Below, piece after piece: positions 11,105 to 23,195 of a DNA stretch of 64,000 bases (positions within the stretch are counted from its first letter, which is position 1; each line of letters begins with the position of its first letter). The stretch comes from Metallyticus violacea (taxonomy: Eukaryota > Arthropoda > Insecta > Mantodea > Metallyticidae), in NCBI GenBank assembly GCA_030762175.1, contig CM060831.1, forward strand, positions 138,984,001-139,048,000. The letters run 5' to 3'. The notes under the pieces are model-generated. The model worked only from the letters and a program-made list of their open reading frames with translations, was not told the DNA's origin and searched no databases. The position numbers and the translations under genes were made by a program.

Positions 11105-11460
11105 TACTCTATCATTAACATTCTGTAACTTCCAATTACAGAAATTTATCCCAATATCAGAATCAAATCATGTAATTCGTGCAAAACAGTGACCTTGTAT
11201 GCTTTTAATTTCGGAAGATGAATCGGTGTGTGAATGACACTTTTCTAAAAAGCAGCCAGAAGCGTTTGGATGTAGTTGTACAACATTTACATCTCCTGTC
11301 ATAAGATACGTGGTTATTTGCTTTGTAGTTGTAGTATAATTGCGAGAACTTGAATTAGTTACGCCGGTATTACATCTATTTGGCCAGGAGTTATCACTAT
11401 GACTGCCGACCCCCAGGTGCCATGAAACGGGCGACAAAACCATGAGAGATCCTGTATGAT
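11105..11460 (-). pseudogene. Transposase linker fragment, right arm of inverted pair
   Basis: The reverse strand reads KAYKVTVLHELHD and, after a frameshift, a DIGINFCNWKLQNVNDRVID block (about 11105-11205), again the linker motif of the same transposase group. Upstream sequence (ATGGTTTTGTCGCCCGTTTC) mirrors 10648. Together with 10640-10935 it forms an inverted repeat with a spacer of about 170-230 bp. Confidence 0.55.
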
Positions 11461-12580
11461 TACAGTATACTTTCAGGCCTCTTCTAAGTGCATTTAATAA
11501 AATTTTTCCAGGAATAACTAAAAAGTAATTTTTAAGATTTAGTACCTTTTTTAACTTGTGAGTGTTAAAGAAATATGAATATACAATTCTTAAAAATGTT
11601 ACATTTTATTGTAGATAAAATATTGTCGAAAATTAATTATGAATGTAACATTATTCTTAGTTGTTAAACCAATGAAGAATTAGAAATATTTGTTTAGTCC
11701 TTGCTTATTTAAATATTTTATTGTGTCCTTGAAAACCAGTATCTTATAAATTATACGATAACAATAAATTTCAGAATCAAAAAGCAACCAGCAGAATCAA
11801 AATGCCTGAATAATTGCACCGAATGCCTTCCAGTCAATATACGATCTCATTGATATTTTATTTACCAATCAGAATGTAACTTAATCGATAGTTTTAAATC
11901 TTAAGAGCTCAAAAATAAGTGATAGTTTTTTCCTCACAAGATCATTTTTATTTGTTATAATAGTGTTCAGTTGTATTTTATTTAATTTAGATCTCCATGC
12001 GGTTCTGCTTGTAATAAAAGTTAATAAAATTAGTGTATGTTTTCAGAAAGATCAAACAAAAGTCAAATCACTTCAATGATTATACTAAAAGTACAACAAA
12101 TGACATCGTTCTCGCATTGCAATTATCCCCCTCTTGGTTATAACGTTTCTTACATATGTCACTTGATCGTATTCGTGAGACATCTGAGAACCTTTCTCCT
12201 TTACGTGCAACACTTCCGTTGGTTCAGCGTATTTAAGAGGGGATGACAATATCTTAAAAGACGGAGGGGAGCGGCAGGCCCACGACGGTAGTGACCAAAG
12301 AAAACTCTCACGCGTGAAATATACTATGAGAGAAATTCCATGGTTAAGCTTCGAGGATGTGAGCTGGTTCTAAGGTTCGTTCGCAAAATTGTTTGCTTTT
12401 TATGTATACCCCACAATTTAAAATTAAAAACTCTGCAAGATGAAATTTTGCCAGGAAATACTTCAAACATTCAACAGCAACATTGTCGCGGGAGAGGAAA
12501 CTTGAACCTATCAGCTTGATGCTGAAGCGAAGTGCCAGGCTTGCATTTGATGACCAGTTACCAGTTATAGTTAAAATGAG
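11461..12580. other. No gene recognised
   Basis: AT-rich; the short open frames at 12037 (+) and 12344 (-) show no motif I can name. Confidence 0.45.
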
Positions 12581-12584
12581 TGAA

Positions 12585-12870
12585 TGTCGTTTAACGCCCG
12601 TTTTTGCTACAGAGGCACCACAACAGGCGGTGAACACTGATCATACATGAGATGAAATGATAAATTGGGAAAAGATATATTTTAAAGGAAGGAAACGTTC
12701 CAGGCATAAGTTTAGAGTACCTCCCTGGCATTTCCCATTTATGAGGACCGAGGAAAATCTGGGGGAAAAAAAAAAAAGTCAGGGAAGAGAGTCCTGGCGG
12801 AATTCAAGCCCAAAAGCTCCTGCTCAAGGAGTTCGCACCTAAACGACCTCAGCAACCCGTAGCAGTTTAA
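12585..12870 (-). mobile_element. SINE B copy
   Basis: Same block order as 6670-6960: tail TTTAACGCCCGTTTTTGC, body GGAAGGAAACGTTCCAGGC and CATTTATGAGGAC, and a mutated head whose B box now reads GGGCTTGAATTCC on the minus strand. The A-rich run after CTGGGGG (12762-12777) has expanded. Confidence 0.75.
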
Positions 12871-13340
12871 TGTTAAAGGCCTGAAAAGAAATAGGTTGTC
12901 ATTTCGTTTTAAAGAGGAGTGACTCTAGAGAATCACAGAAAAAAAGTTACAAGTGATTTGCTGAAGTCTGCCTTCCCACATTGTTCAACAAAATCCGCGA
13001 ATGACAGTCAAAATTCGGGATAACAGGCCGATAAAACGCTTCTGTTCCCACTTGTTGAGATAAAGGAAATGCAATTCTCATTTAGATCGACATATTCCCT
13101 GAAAAGTGCTCATTCCAATTCTTCATTTACCATAATTCAAGCAATCCGGGTACACAATACAGACCTCTGCTGCGTTTTTGGAAATAACCTGAATTAAAAT
13201 TGTATAACGATTAACTATTTTCGCCAAAAACAAATTCCACTCTCCGCTTAACATCCCTTGTAACATCACAATGAATACGTGAGTGAAAATCGAAAAGAGC
13301 TCCCCCCCCCCTCCTTCATCTAATGGCTAGCATTTGGAGG

Positions 13341-14000
13341 TTATTCGATTAGCTTTCTTGCAGAAGGTATTATTGCAGAGATACTATAGCAGTTTTGGAG
13401 AGTACTGTTACACGCCCTTGCATTTGGCAGATGTTTAGGTGTGCAGCTAGAGAGTCGTGTTTGCTTATGAGTCTGAAATAGCAGTAGGATATGTTCTTGA
13501 GTGTTCGCCATATTTGCCCATATTTTTCCTTGTTTGCCCGTGTATTGTAGAATTATATTTAATACAGATGTCTTATTTGTATGGTTTTCTAATAGTTTGA
13601 TTGGGTGGTGTAATTTTGGATCTTTTTTGACAAAATTTGCTATAATGTCCCCAAAATTTGAATGGTCGTGAAATCCACTTTCGCCAATATGTAAATTCGG
13701 CTCCCAGCTCATAAAAAAAAGTAGGCAGTGTACCTGTTGCGTCAATTTACGTGTCGAATTGTAGAGGTTTCTGAACATCCATCCTTCCGCAGTAGAAATG
13801 ACGGAGATTGGTGTTTTCCTCGTATTCGCAACTGATTCTGTTGTACGCCACTTTTTCATCAAATCATGCATACTGCCCTTCGCAAAAACACATACATCTG
13901 AAAACTTCCTTCTTCAAATTTCTTCCGCGTTTTCTTAATAGTACCGGTTCACATTTACGCCGCCATTATTGCAGTGCTTTGTTGCACACAATACATATAG
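13341..14000 (-). pseudogene. N-terminal remnant of a DUF4817-type transposase
   Basis: A 176-codon open frame (13871 to 13341) begins MHDLMKKWRTTESVANTRKT and continues RNLYNSTRKLTQQV. The first ~50 residues resemble the helix-turn-helix segment (KKWRTTGSV, then STRKLTQQ) of DUF4817-type transposases. The rest of the frame has no resemblance I can name and may be unrelated sequence that happens to be open. Upstream (13875-14000, minus strand) the reading is broken. It is one of the longer open frames in the window, but I do not regard it as a host gene. Confidence 0.4.
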
Positions 14001-14120
14001 CAAGGCACGGCTGTAAACACTTACTCATAGCACAAACCATGCTGACAAAGAGTACTTTCCCCTCTTCACCAGAATTAATTCATTATCTGGCTCGCCGTGG
14101 CCGGGCCGGTAATTCGTGAG

Positions 14121-15278
14121 CCATACAGTACTTGCTGATGCTGGATTGTCTGATGAAAAGCGAGTGATCTAGTCAGGCAACTAGAAGAAATTCGCTATTT
14201 ACTGGAGTTGTATCTGCTTTAACCCCAATTCTTGTAATTGTTCAAGAATAGATAACGTCTTCTGACGTAATTAAAACTCGTGCTAAAGTGTTTATAGGGA
14301 ATCTAGTTCCATTATCAACTTCTAGAAGACGAATATTACATTGACTTGAATCATTTTATAGCTGCAATAACAGGCCAAGGTCTGTAGGTGACTTTGTGGT
14401 AAGATTAGTTTGTTTTTCTAATGAGGAAAGGACCTAACTTGTTCATATAATAACACTGCAGAGGAATATTTCTCTCGAACAGATCACAGAGGGGAGAGTT
14501 CCAGGAAGATCTCGCATTGAATGCCGTGCTTAGACCACTAGCCCACTGTAGATGGAGGAAGAACAGGAGAGTTATGCAAATAAAAAGAGAAATAAGATAC
14601 AAAACCATTGCGTGATGTCGCTAATTTTCCCAGCATTAACAGGTTAGGTTCTTCCACTTGACAGTATTAAGAATAAGGAGAGGGGCCGATCGACTGCCTT
14701 AATGCATACCAAAGAGTGTCATGGGAAGAGCAGGATGGGCCCCGAAGGAGCAGATCGATCATTGAGGTGACGACGTGAAAGGACCACTAATACGGCAGGG
14801 TGGCGTCATTTCCTAAGATTCGCTAAGATAAATTTATATTTTTCCCCAATATCCTTAATTTTATGTTTCTCGGGTTACTGATAATGAGAAAATATCAAGA
14901 TATGGCGTACACATTCCACTTTCTTTGTTTTGAGATCAAAACTTTCTCAAAAGAAAGTTATGCCCAAAATATTATACCTAATGAAGCTGATCAAATTCCT
15001 CACGAATCTAACGAATACATCTCCATCGTCACTATTACGGCATGTGTCATTTTCACATATATTAAAGTTGGCCACTCCGTTTCTTGTTTCTCCTGGTCGT
15101 TGTCGAGGCAATCTCCACGTGTGGCCTACAATCTCCATTAAAGTTATCAGATTCTTCATTTTTCCAGAATTTGTCCGTTTTCTAACTTAATTGTGTTCCC
15201 CCGTTTTTAGTTTTTTATTTTTTATTTGCCCGGAAACACAAATATTCTGTTTTAAGCCCATGTAAACATTTTCCTGAA
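14121..15278. other. No gene recognised
   Basis: Mixed composition, with a moderately GC-rich patch at 14640-14800. Short open frames overlap on both strands at 14863-15190 without recognisable domains. Confidence 0.45.
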
Positions 15279-15293
15279 TATATATATATATTT

Positions 15294-15326
<33 letters not shown>
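15279..15326. repeat. TA dinucleotide microsatellite
   Basis: Runs of TA broken by TTTACACACA at 15291-15300. It is followed directly by the second copy of the 3270-3435 repeat. Confidence 0.9.
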
Positions 15327-15331
<5 letters not shown>

Positions 15332-15432
15332 AATTAACAGTAATTATAATAGTAAAAAAGGATAAAACACTAAGAAAAAGTCACACTTGAAATCGCTATA
15401 TTTCGAACTCGTTGAGTTCTTCTATGGCAAGA
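15327..15432. repeat. Short dispersed repeat, copy 2
   Basis: Same blocks as 3270-3435 (AAACAAATTAACAGTAAT, AAGGATAAAACACTAAG, GAAAAAGTCACACTTGAAAT). The copy is slightly shortened at GAACTCGTTGAGTTCTTC. Confidence 0.6.
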
Positions 15433-15602
15433 AGACAAGTGACGGTGATAAAAGTAAACATTGAGTATCGAAGGTAACGTTATGCATGGAAACAGATGAA
15501 ATTAGATATGAGAGTGTGGGGGGGGGGAATTAATACGTAAGATTTAAACCAGGTGGTATACGCGCTTTATGTAAAAATATAGCTGCCATTTCTCTATCTC
15601 TG

Positions 15603-15659
15603 AGTATATATATACATATATATCTTTATATATAGTATGTATATACATATATATCTTTA

Positions 15660-15702
<43 letters not shown>
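15603..15702. repeat. TA-rich microsatellite with internal duplication
   Basis: A TATATACATATATATCTT segment occurs twice (near 15605 and 15640), followed by an uninterrupted TA run at 15666-15701. Confidence 0.9.
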
Positions 15703-15705
<3 letters not shown>

Positions 15706-16049
15706 TTTAAAATCTCGTTAATCGTATGATGGTTTGTTTTGTCATATTATTTCTGAACATAGTGCACTAGACTGAAAACTGATAAATTGTGTGTACCCTG
15801 TAAAAACAAATATATAGATGTCAGCGTCACGGAATTTCCGGTTTCGAAAGGAAGTATAATTTTGATCTGTATGTACGCAAAGCCGCTACGTCCTATTTTA
15901 TCCATATTAATCGTAAACTTTTTATATTAGTAGGGTAAAGGGGTGGTAAAACTTAAAATTATAAAATTTATAGGTAAAGCAGGGGCGGAAAAAAGAACTT
16001 TGTATATTTATGGAAAATATGCAAAGATACCAAATAATCGAAAAAAAAA

Positions 16050-16525
16050 ATAAGTTACTGGTAGTTATGAGAGTCATCATATTTAATTTTAGTTGGAGCA
16101 AATAATTAGTTGAAGATATATGTTTTGTGTTTCTACGATAGATGGCTGAAATTTAATACAATTTCTTTGCACATAAAACAAAATTTACACGCTCTAAGCC
16201 AAATGCACTTCCAGTTAAGTGTGCCAATACAGTATAAAAACATTTATTTTCATTAAAAAATATGGCAATTTAAACCCCCCGGTAATTATTGAACCATCGC
16301 TCGTCAATTTCTTGCCCAGCTTTCATACCCATAATTCATAGTAACAACATTTAACTGCATGTCATCAAACATTTTCTTATAAACCTGTACCTCAAAATTA
16401 TACTACTGTATGTCCATTTGAGCACTTTTACTATATAAACAGAATACTTTTTTCTGACATCTCTTTACAACTGCTTTATGTTTGTTGGATATAATCTAGT
16501 TTTATTTTACATATATTGTGACATT
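16050..16525. repeat. Dispersed repeat, inverted copy of 5496-5960
   Basis: Matches the reverse complement of 5496-5960; see that entry. It lies about 400 bp upstream of a mariner-like remnant but shares no sequence with it. Confidence 0.65.
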
Positions 16526-16929
16526 AATCAGCAAGTTGAAAAATAGAAGAATATTCTAAAGAAAATGTCACTAAACTCTCTTCCTTACTTAAGGGTCTCT
16601 TCGCGAAACAACCTTAAGTGATTAATTTATTGCTGAACATGGCCTATTTGAAACCTTCCAGGACAATGACGGTGCTTACGTCGTTATAAAGAAGGCAGTC
16701 AACACTATTGCACATACATTGTTTTGTTATTTTTAAGATCATAGATCGTTTTGTAATAAGAACGAAAAGTAGGTCAGAGATCAATAGTGAGAATGATCGT
16801 GCTGCAAGTGAATAATTTTATCTCATTCATGAGTACAAGATCTACAAGTCAAATAAGTAGCAAATGCCTATGCCAACTACAGGCACAATAAATAACATTT
16901 TTAAAATCATTTGGAGTGACAAATTTCGT

Positions 16930-17605
16930 TTGTTATTATACGAGAAAAGCTAAATAAAGATTGAGGTTTTTCATAATATATCTTTACTCGTCCTCTTAAT
17001 TTTGATAATATTTCTCTAAGTAGTCCCATTTAGATGCAATTTACCTTCTCAGCGTTTCTGCCAGTCTTCAAAGACATGCTGAAAATATTTTTTTGACAGA
17101 TTCCTCAAAATCGTCACTACAACTGCTTCTGATGATGGAAAATACCGTCCACAAAGGCGTTTCTTAAATTAGGGGGAAAGAAAAAAAAACACATGGGTCT
17201 GAATTTGGACCATAGGGAGGATGAGGGTCACACTTTACGTTGGTTTCTGTGAGATATTCAGCAACAACATTTGCATTATGTAACGCAACATCCAACTTGT
17301 GGCCTTTGCGTGTGACACAATCTTGCAGAGTTTTCACGACATCTCTATAGTATTACTCAGTTACAGTTGTGTATGCAAATGTGACATGCTGGTAAACTAT
17401 TTCATTAATATCGAAAAAATTGATCATATATTTTCCCAGCAGAAGCAACCACTTTATTTTATTTTATTTATTTTTTTTTTTTTTGTTGTTCTTATTATTT
17501 TTTTTATAGAGCTCTTCTGTTTACTATCAGGATCGAAGTGTATAGCCAAATTTCATCAGCAGTTAAAGAAACTTAGCATCTTTCTGTACAATCGTCTTCA
17601 TCTTA
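16930..17605 (-). mobile_element. Mariner-like element, family M1 copy 2, truncated
   Basis: Matches copies at 1913 and 60394: 17060-17290 parallels 2030-2250 (AAAGACATGCTG, GGACCATAGGGAGG, GATATTCAGCAACAACATTTGC), and 17300-17600 parallels 61065-61320 (TTGCAGAGTTTTC, TCCCAGCA). The left end (GAAAAGCTAAATAAAGATTG) is a weak terminal repeat. The match stops at about 17605, where another element begins. No intact reading frame. Confidence 0.55.
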
Positions 17606-18165
17606 GACTTTTATAGTTACAACAGTTGCTCAAAATGCCCACCATCGGCGTCGATACACATCTGAGTACGTTGAACTACTGATTGAGCAACGTTTGCAAA
17701 AGCGTCCTCATCGATTGCAGCAGGTGTCGCTTCAATTTCTTCCCGAAGTGGGTCTGCCCAGATCTGCTCTTGTAAACATCACGAGTCTCAAATTTGTCTC
17801 GAATGTGTTCAGTTGTTACTCGCGATTGTGGTTCTGCTCTGTACACACGTCTCTATTGCTTTTGAACTTCACAACGTTTTCGGTTTTCCAATACCATTTC
17901 AAAATTGCTTTCCGCTGTTCAAACGATATTCCTGGCTCCATTTTGTTGTAGCAACGCTAGCATAACGTAGCATACGATAATCTTGGCTTTATTTGCTCAT
18001 TGTTGATTTACCTGCCACGTAGCAACGCTATCATAATGTATGTGAGTCACATCTGTTTACAGAACATCATACTACACATTGCTGTTGTTTTTCGGTCCAA
18101 CTTTGAAACATATTAAATAGATATCTACAGTGAACAAGTGTATACAATTTTTGGCCCTCGGCATT
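17605..18165 (-). mobile_element. Internally deleted IS630/Tc1/mariner derivative, copy 1
   Basis: The minus strand starts MEPGISFEQRKAILKWYWKT (17945 downward), the N-terminus of an IS630/Tc1/mariner-type transposase, and ends near 17630 with a C-terminal trace (SVVQRTQMCIDADGGHFEQLL, read through broken frames). The catalytic core is absent. It aligns with 23785-24347, including GTTGATTTACCTG, AATGTATGTGAGTCACATCT and GGTCCAACTTTGAAA. The outer part present at 23699-23785 is missing here, so the copy is truncated at the junction with the mariner-like remnant. Confidence 0.65.
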
Positions 18166-18462
18166 AATTTCGAAATTTAAAAAAAAATACGAGAGTAATG
18201 TCTATATTTTAGGTAATATTAATATATTCATTAATCAATATGTCAATGACATTACCGCCAAAAATTATAAATATGCAAGATAGTTTCTATCTTTATCATG
18301 AATAGTAAAAGTAAAGTTGGATTAAATTGGTCATATGTAACCAATTTGTTATAATAATCATCATCATAATCATTTAAATTATTTTAATGTTAATTATTGT
18401 GGTACGTTTTGTTACACATCTGTAATATTTGTATAGTTTTAGTTTTCAGTTACAGAAGTCAG

Positions 18463-18493
<31 letters not shown>

Positions 18494-19430
18494 TTCTGTG
18501 CCCCTATTTAAGGCATAGACAGGCTCAATCTGATCATCTTCCCTTTGAGAGGCACACTTTCTTGCAATTAACACCCAACAATTCCTGAAAAATTACTCAA
18601 AACTAGAAGCAGCACTAGCAAAAATATACCTTCTGAATGCATTGTATGGCTAGGACAGCAAACTCTTAATCATTAAATAAAAAATGCTATAAATGTTGCT
18701 GTTATAATACTTTGCATAGCAGCATAATGAGAGCAGTGTAAACAGCCAAACAAACATAGAAAACGTAATATTTTACACCCCCCTGTAACATAAGGTACTC
18801 TCTATGCACTTCGTGTTATGCATTTCAATCCACATTTGGTGCTAATTAAGATAAATGTTCATTATGCAAAGTTAATGTTGCAATATTGTTTTAGGGTCAT
18901 TCTGTTTTCGCCAACGCTTGTGTGCCGCATCACAGAGAGTGAAAGCACAGAAATGCTCGGAATTATGGAAACATGTGTTTGTTTTCCTAGTAGTTGTTAT
19001 GTTGCAATAAAGATATGCACATAAAGCTCGCACTTATAAAAGTGTTTCAACAAAGTGAAGCCTTAAGTACAATCAATTTAATAGTAATTTTATTACGAGA
19101 AATGAAAAAATTACTAATTAATAAATAACATTCTTGAAATATAAGTTTAAGTAAAAGTATGCAATATTTTTGAGGAAATTAGATATACTTTTAGATCTTG
19201 AAAAAGGTCAAGCTATTTTGATTTTTATCATCAGTTGAAGTAATTTTTTGTTGCTTTCTTTCCGTTCCTCTATAAGTCTTTCTTTTTTCTTTCTTTCTTT
19301 CTCCCCCCCCCCTTTTCTCCCCCATTCCTAGAGAAGATTTAGTGGCCTCTTCTCTTCTCATTCGCTCTTGATGAAATGTGATTCAAAATGTCTTTCCGTC
19401 GTGGTCTGTTTTACAATATGCTTCCCAATC
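18166..19430. other. No gene recognised; long poly(T)
   Basis: AT-rich. Contains an uninterrupted T run of about 30 (18463-18492) and a pyrimidine-rich patch with a C run (19255-19330). Confidence 0.5.
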
Positions 19431-19442
19431 TCGGTTAAATTT

Positions 19443-19741
19443 TTTTTTTTTTATTAATTTATTTAAGGACGCTCTTTAACAGCTCAGGTCATCAGCGTCC
19501 CATTCAACTCAGGGCGTGAAACGGCCGACAAATTTTGCTCAGAGGCCTCTCTTTCAGGCTTGAGGTTCTTTTTCGTGCCGCAAATGTACGACACGGGACC
19601 CACGGCTTTACTTCCCTTCCGAAGGAAGCCATACTTAGGATTTTTACGCCCGAAAAAATCCATCGGTCCTGGCCGGGTTCGAACCCGCGTTTTGGGTATA
19701 GGAGGCAAGTATGGTAACCACTACACCACCAGGACCGACGA
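19443..19741 (-). mobile_element. SINE A, full length
   Basis: Reverse orientation. Target duplication CGGTTAAATTT (19432-19442 and 19742-19752) is perfect. The head at the right keeps a good B box (GGGTTCGAACCC, palindromic) and A box (CACTACACCACC inverted). Confidence 0.92.
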
Positions 19742-19752
19742 CGGTTAAATTT

Positions 19753-21430
19753 GAGTAGAACATCTCAAATAATATATTTATTTCTGTTTTATAAAAAAAA
19801 ATTTAGAATAAAGTAACTTGAAGTTTTGCTGTTTTCATGTGTGCTTTATAATGCGTCATTAAAAGCTAATATAAAAATGTACCACTTTAAGAGCATTTTA
19901 GATACTATATATGTGTTTCACCACTAAAGAATTATAGGCATTACTGGACTATTTTGCAGTGATTAATCTGGCTAGAGGAGAAGCCTTAGAAGTAGGGCTG
20001 CACCCACAAAGACAGAAATTTTGAAATAAGCAAGACGTGGTATACATTACTGGTCAACAAACATCTGCACCATAACTTTCCCAACATGCCTACCCCCTGT
20101 CACTTCTAACAGTGCTGCACCTCTGCCTCTTCAGACACTTTCGATCCACTAATGATGCTGATCGCAGCGTTAGCGAAAGCTCTGGTTTTTATACGAATAA
20201 GGATAAATTTCAATAACAATAACACCAACACTAAGTGAAAGCCCCTAAAATTCATATTTCAGAGATAAGATTCTTCATATACAGATGATTTAAAATAGTT
20301 TGTATCAACACGAGACCGAGTTAGTACTGGGCTCTTCCCATTACGGTCCCAAAGCTCTATCATGTAGCAGCCAACTACAATCAATAGTCGGGAGCTTCCA
20401 TGTTGTAGAAACGGTAATCCTGTCTCCATTTTTGAATAGGAGTTTAAAGCGTGGAGGCCAGGAAGGTGCTCCACTTCTACCTATCCACCAACCAGCAACT
20501 TTATGCACTGAAATTAAGGAGCGACTTATATGATCAAAAAATTTCTTTAAAGAAGTTTATATAGGAGTTGCTTTGCAGGGTAATGAGAGACCGAAGTGAG
20601 AGTGTATTGGGTAGGAGGTGAATGTTTTAAAATTTACTTTAAGGTCAGTAGTCGTTAAAAGCTCAGAAACCAAGCATTTCCGTAACTGTGCATATACAGA
20701 CTATTTTTATTGTTTACTTATGAGAAATTCATTTAACTCCGGCAGAAAAAAAGCATCAGTATATGAGGACTAGAAATCACTACCTTCACAACTCTAGCAT
20801 GAGCTATCATGCCATCGTGCTCGAGATGCTTATTATCTAGCTATAACTCTGAAAGTCACTACCTTCGGCTTTCTCCGCTATCGCTCGGGAGTGGCTCGGG
20901 ACTGGAAATTTTTTCTTCGGAAGGAAAAGTTCATTTCGTGAGTATAGTTACACACGACGCTTAAAGAGGGCGTTTGGTCTACAAATGAAAGCAAAAATCG
21001 TTATATGAAGTTTAACCAACTAAACTCATATCGTTTTATTTAAATGATTGAGTAAATATTGTAGATAAAAATCAGTACATTCCCAATTTAGAGGTTTTAT
21101 TTTTTTTTTTTTTTTTTAAATCTCCAGAACTCATAACATGTAACGCAATTTATATGCTTTATGGTTTCAAAGACTGTAAAGCGATCTAACACATAGCCGT
21201 ATGCTTTGCGTATGAATGAACAAGCCGATCCGAAGCTGTGCGGAATGGGATAGGGAGAGTGGCGGGAGAACGCATACAGCCTGTCCACCTGCTCAAGTTA
21301 CACGTGAGGAATGCAGTCACTGGACAGCAATTCGCGAAGAGTTGCGCGCACTACTGAGTTGAAAAACACCCACAGCGTGATCAACTCCTCGAAGCTGAAG
21401 AACTCACTTTTACTTGAGGAAAAACAAGAA
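19753..21430. other. No gene recognised
   Basis: Contains short open frames near 20260-20530 and 21097-21290 with no recognised motif, and a T run at 21101-21117. Confidence 0.45.
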
Positions 21431-21439
21431 AAGGAAGAT

Positions 21440-21700
21440 ACTTCGTCCGCATCTAATCATATCACAGTGCTATCAATAGCATTTTCTACTATATCATTTC
21501 TCGCCCAGAAATCACTTTACAGCTTTTCTACTACAAAATGTCATGTAGTTTTTGAAGGGATAACTCTTATGTTGTATTTTTGTCTAACCGTTCTTTTCTC
21601 TTTAACCCATAAAAGTTCAATGAGGTTGAGATCGCATATGCATGAAGGCAGACAAATCCTGTGTGACCTAAAGATCACTTGTTTATTTGATCATGGTTAT
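21440..21700 (-). pseudogene. DDE transposase C-terminal fragment
   Basis: The reverse strand at about 21595-21680 reads LPSCICDLNLIELLWVKEKR, resembling the DLNPIE-W block that holds the last acidic residue in Tc1/pogo/IS630-type transposases. Downstream residues (KVISGRE-like, then NAIDSTV) are only loosely similar, and stops interrupt the frame. The plus-strand open frame of 135 codons here is a shadow of this fragment. Confidence 0.4.
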
Positions 21701-21719
21701 CACCTAGAGCCGATTTAGT

Positions 21720-21960
21720 CATTAAATCAGTCGATTTCCACCAGGACTGTCCTCCCTATCTGAAGTTTTTTTTCCCCCATATTTTCCTCAGTCCTCATAA
21801 ATGGCAAATGCCGGGAAGGTACCATAAACTTAGGCATGGAACACTTCCTTCCTTTAAAAAAACAATGTTTTCCCAAATTATAATCTTTATTTTTTATATC
21901 ATCCTTGTCCACCGCCTTTGATGCCTTAGTTAAAATGGGCGTTAAGCACTATTAAAAAAA
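21720..21960 (+). mobile_element. SINE B, head-truncated
   Basis: Forward orientation: CCACCAGGACTGTCCTCCCT, TTTCCTCAGTCCTCATAAAT, then GGAACACTTCCTTCC and tail TTAAAATGGGCGTTAAGCAC. The tRNA-like head before the CCACCAGGA block is missing. Confidence 0.7.
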
Positions 21961-22199
21961 TCAGAAGAGCAATTTTTTTAAAAACCCCTTTACACTGCCC
22001 CCATGAACTATTATAATATAACCAGCATATTAGCCAGCACTTACCAAACTAAGGTTATTATCGACACAAGTATTATCTATGTGGCCCACTTTGTCGAGTA
22101 TGTTTTATATTCACCAAGTAATAGTGTCGCCAAGCCATGATATGAGGGCGTTTTATGAGATTTTTTAAAATTTTATTTTGCTATTTCTTCTACCCTAAA

Positions 22200-22880
22200 C
22201 CTAACTCTGAAATTACTTCCTAAAGTGAATCTAACACCTCCCCTCTTTTTTTTTTACCAAATCAGCTTAGTAAGATTTTCAAGAACATAATAATAATTTA
22301 TAATATTGCGTATCACGTTTGTCAAAATTACCTGTATTTATTACAGTTTCCCTTTTTCCGGTCATAGTTAGAGTACTATTTTCACCTGTAAAAACAGCGC
22401 ACCTTACTCTTGCTTGACTTAGAGGAAGTTATAAGGATTTCACCTTAGCTCCTTCAGCGCAATATTCAATGATCTCTCTACTCTCAGAGTGGATGACATT
22501 TTTCTTCTAACACTCCGACATCTTGCGTTGTTAACTATAAAATTACGAGTAATGAGTCAATGTTTTCATCATGCAGCTATGCTATGACATTTGCAGCGAT
22601 GGCAGAGAAATGAATTGTCCATAACATACCGTTCCTTGCCCCACTTTCTCACCCCGTGGGAACTATGAACTGTTGGACAAACAGTAGGTACTCAAGAGCT
22701 AGCTCCGGGAACCAGATATATGCTACCAGCTCAACCCTTCTCAGTGCGCTGTTGGACTATATTGGATTGTTAAGGACGGAGGAGAACATATCGACACATC
22801 AGCCTTACTAACGGCTGGCCGTTTGTGTCTACGTCCCCAATGAGGTGAGGGAGATTATCGCGCGGTCATGATTTAGGGGC
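22200..22880. other. No gene recognised
   Basis: Short unassigned stretch with ordinary composition. 22620-22880 is slightly GC-richer and abuts SINE C. Confidence 0.4.
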
Positions 22881-22889
22881 AGTGAGACA

Positions 22890-23195
22890 CGGATCTAGAA
22901 CACCCAAACTCCGTCAAAGCCCCCTCAGAAGAGGTGCTTCCTTACAAGACGCTGGAACAGAAACCTTTCCAAAGCGCAAGTCACTTCACACCGCACCAGC
23001 CCATCTCACCCTAGCACATTGATCCTGTTACAGAACTAACAAAATGAAATAAGCGGAAAATCATGGGAAGAAAAGATTCATCCTAGCATTTGCGTCCACG
23101 AATAAAAACCATGATTTCTGCTCCAAGGGTTTGAACCCGGGACCTCCTGACCGCCTGAGCCCATCCTCTTTGGTAATCGCGCCACTTTGCTCACA
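22890..23195 (-). mobile_element. SINE C (third tRNA-derived family)
   Basis: On the minus strand the head contains GGCTCAGGCGGTCAGGAGG and the B box GGGTTCAAACCC (inverse of 23128-23139). The body is shared with 56640-56965: CTTTCCAAAGCGCAAG, CCGCACCAGCCCA, CAGAACTAACAAAATGAAAT, CATCCTAGCATTT. Only two copies are seen here. Confidence 0.65.

Noticed and set aside
13341..13871. 176-codon minus-strand frame as a host gene
   Set aside because: Its start resembles a transposase helix-turn-helix, and the remainder has no recognisable domain or splice context.
19535..19748. 60-74-codon frames in SINE copies (PKEAILRIFTPEKIHR-type peptides)
   Set aside because: The same peptide appears at every SINE A copy in any frame that happens to be open; SINEs are non-coding.
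21311..21718. 135-codon plus-strand frame as a gene
   Set aside because: Opposite strand carries a recognisable DDE fragment, so this frame is its shadow.
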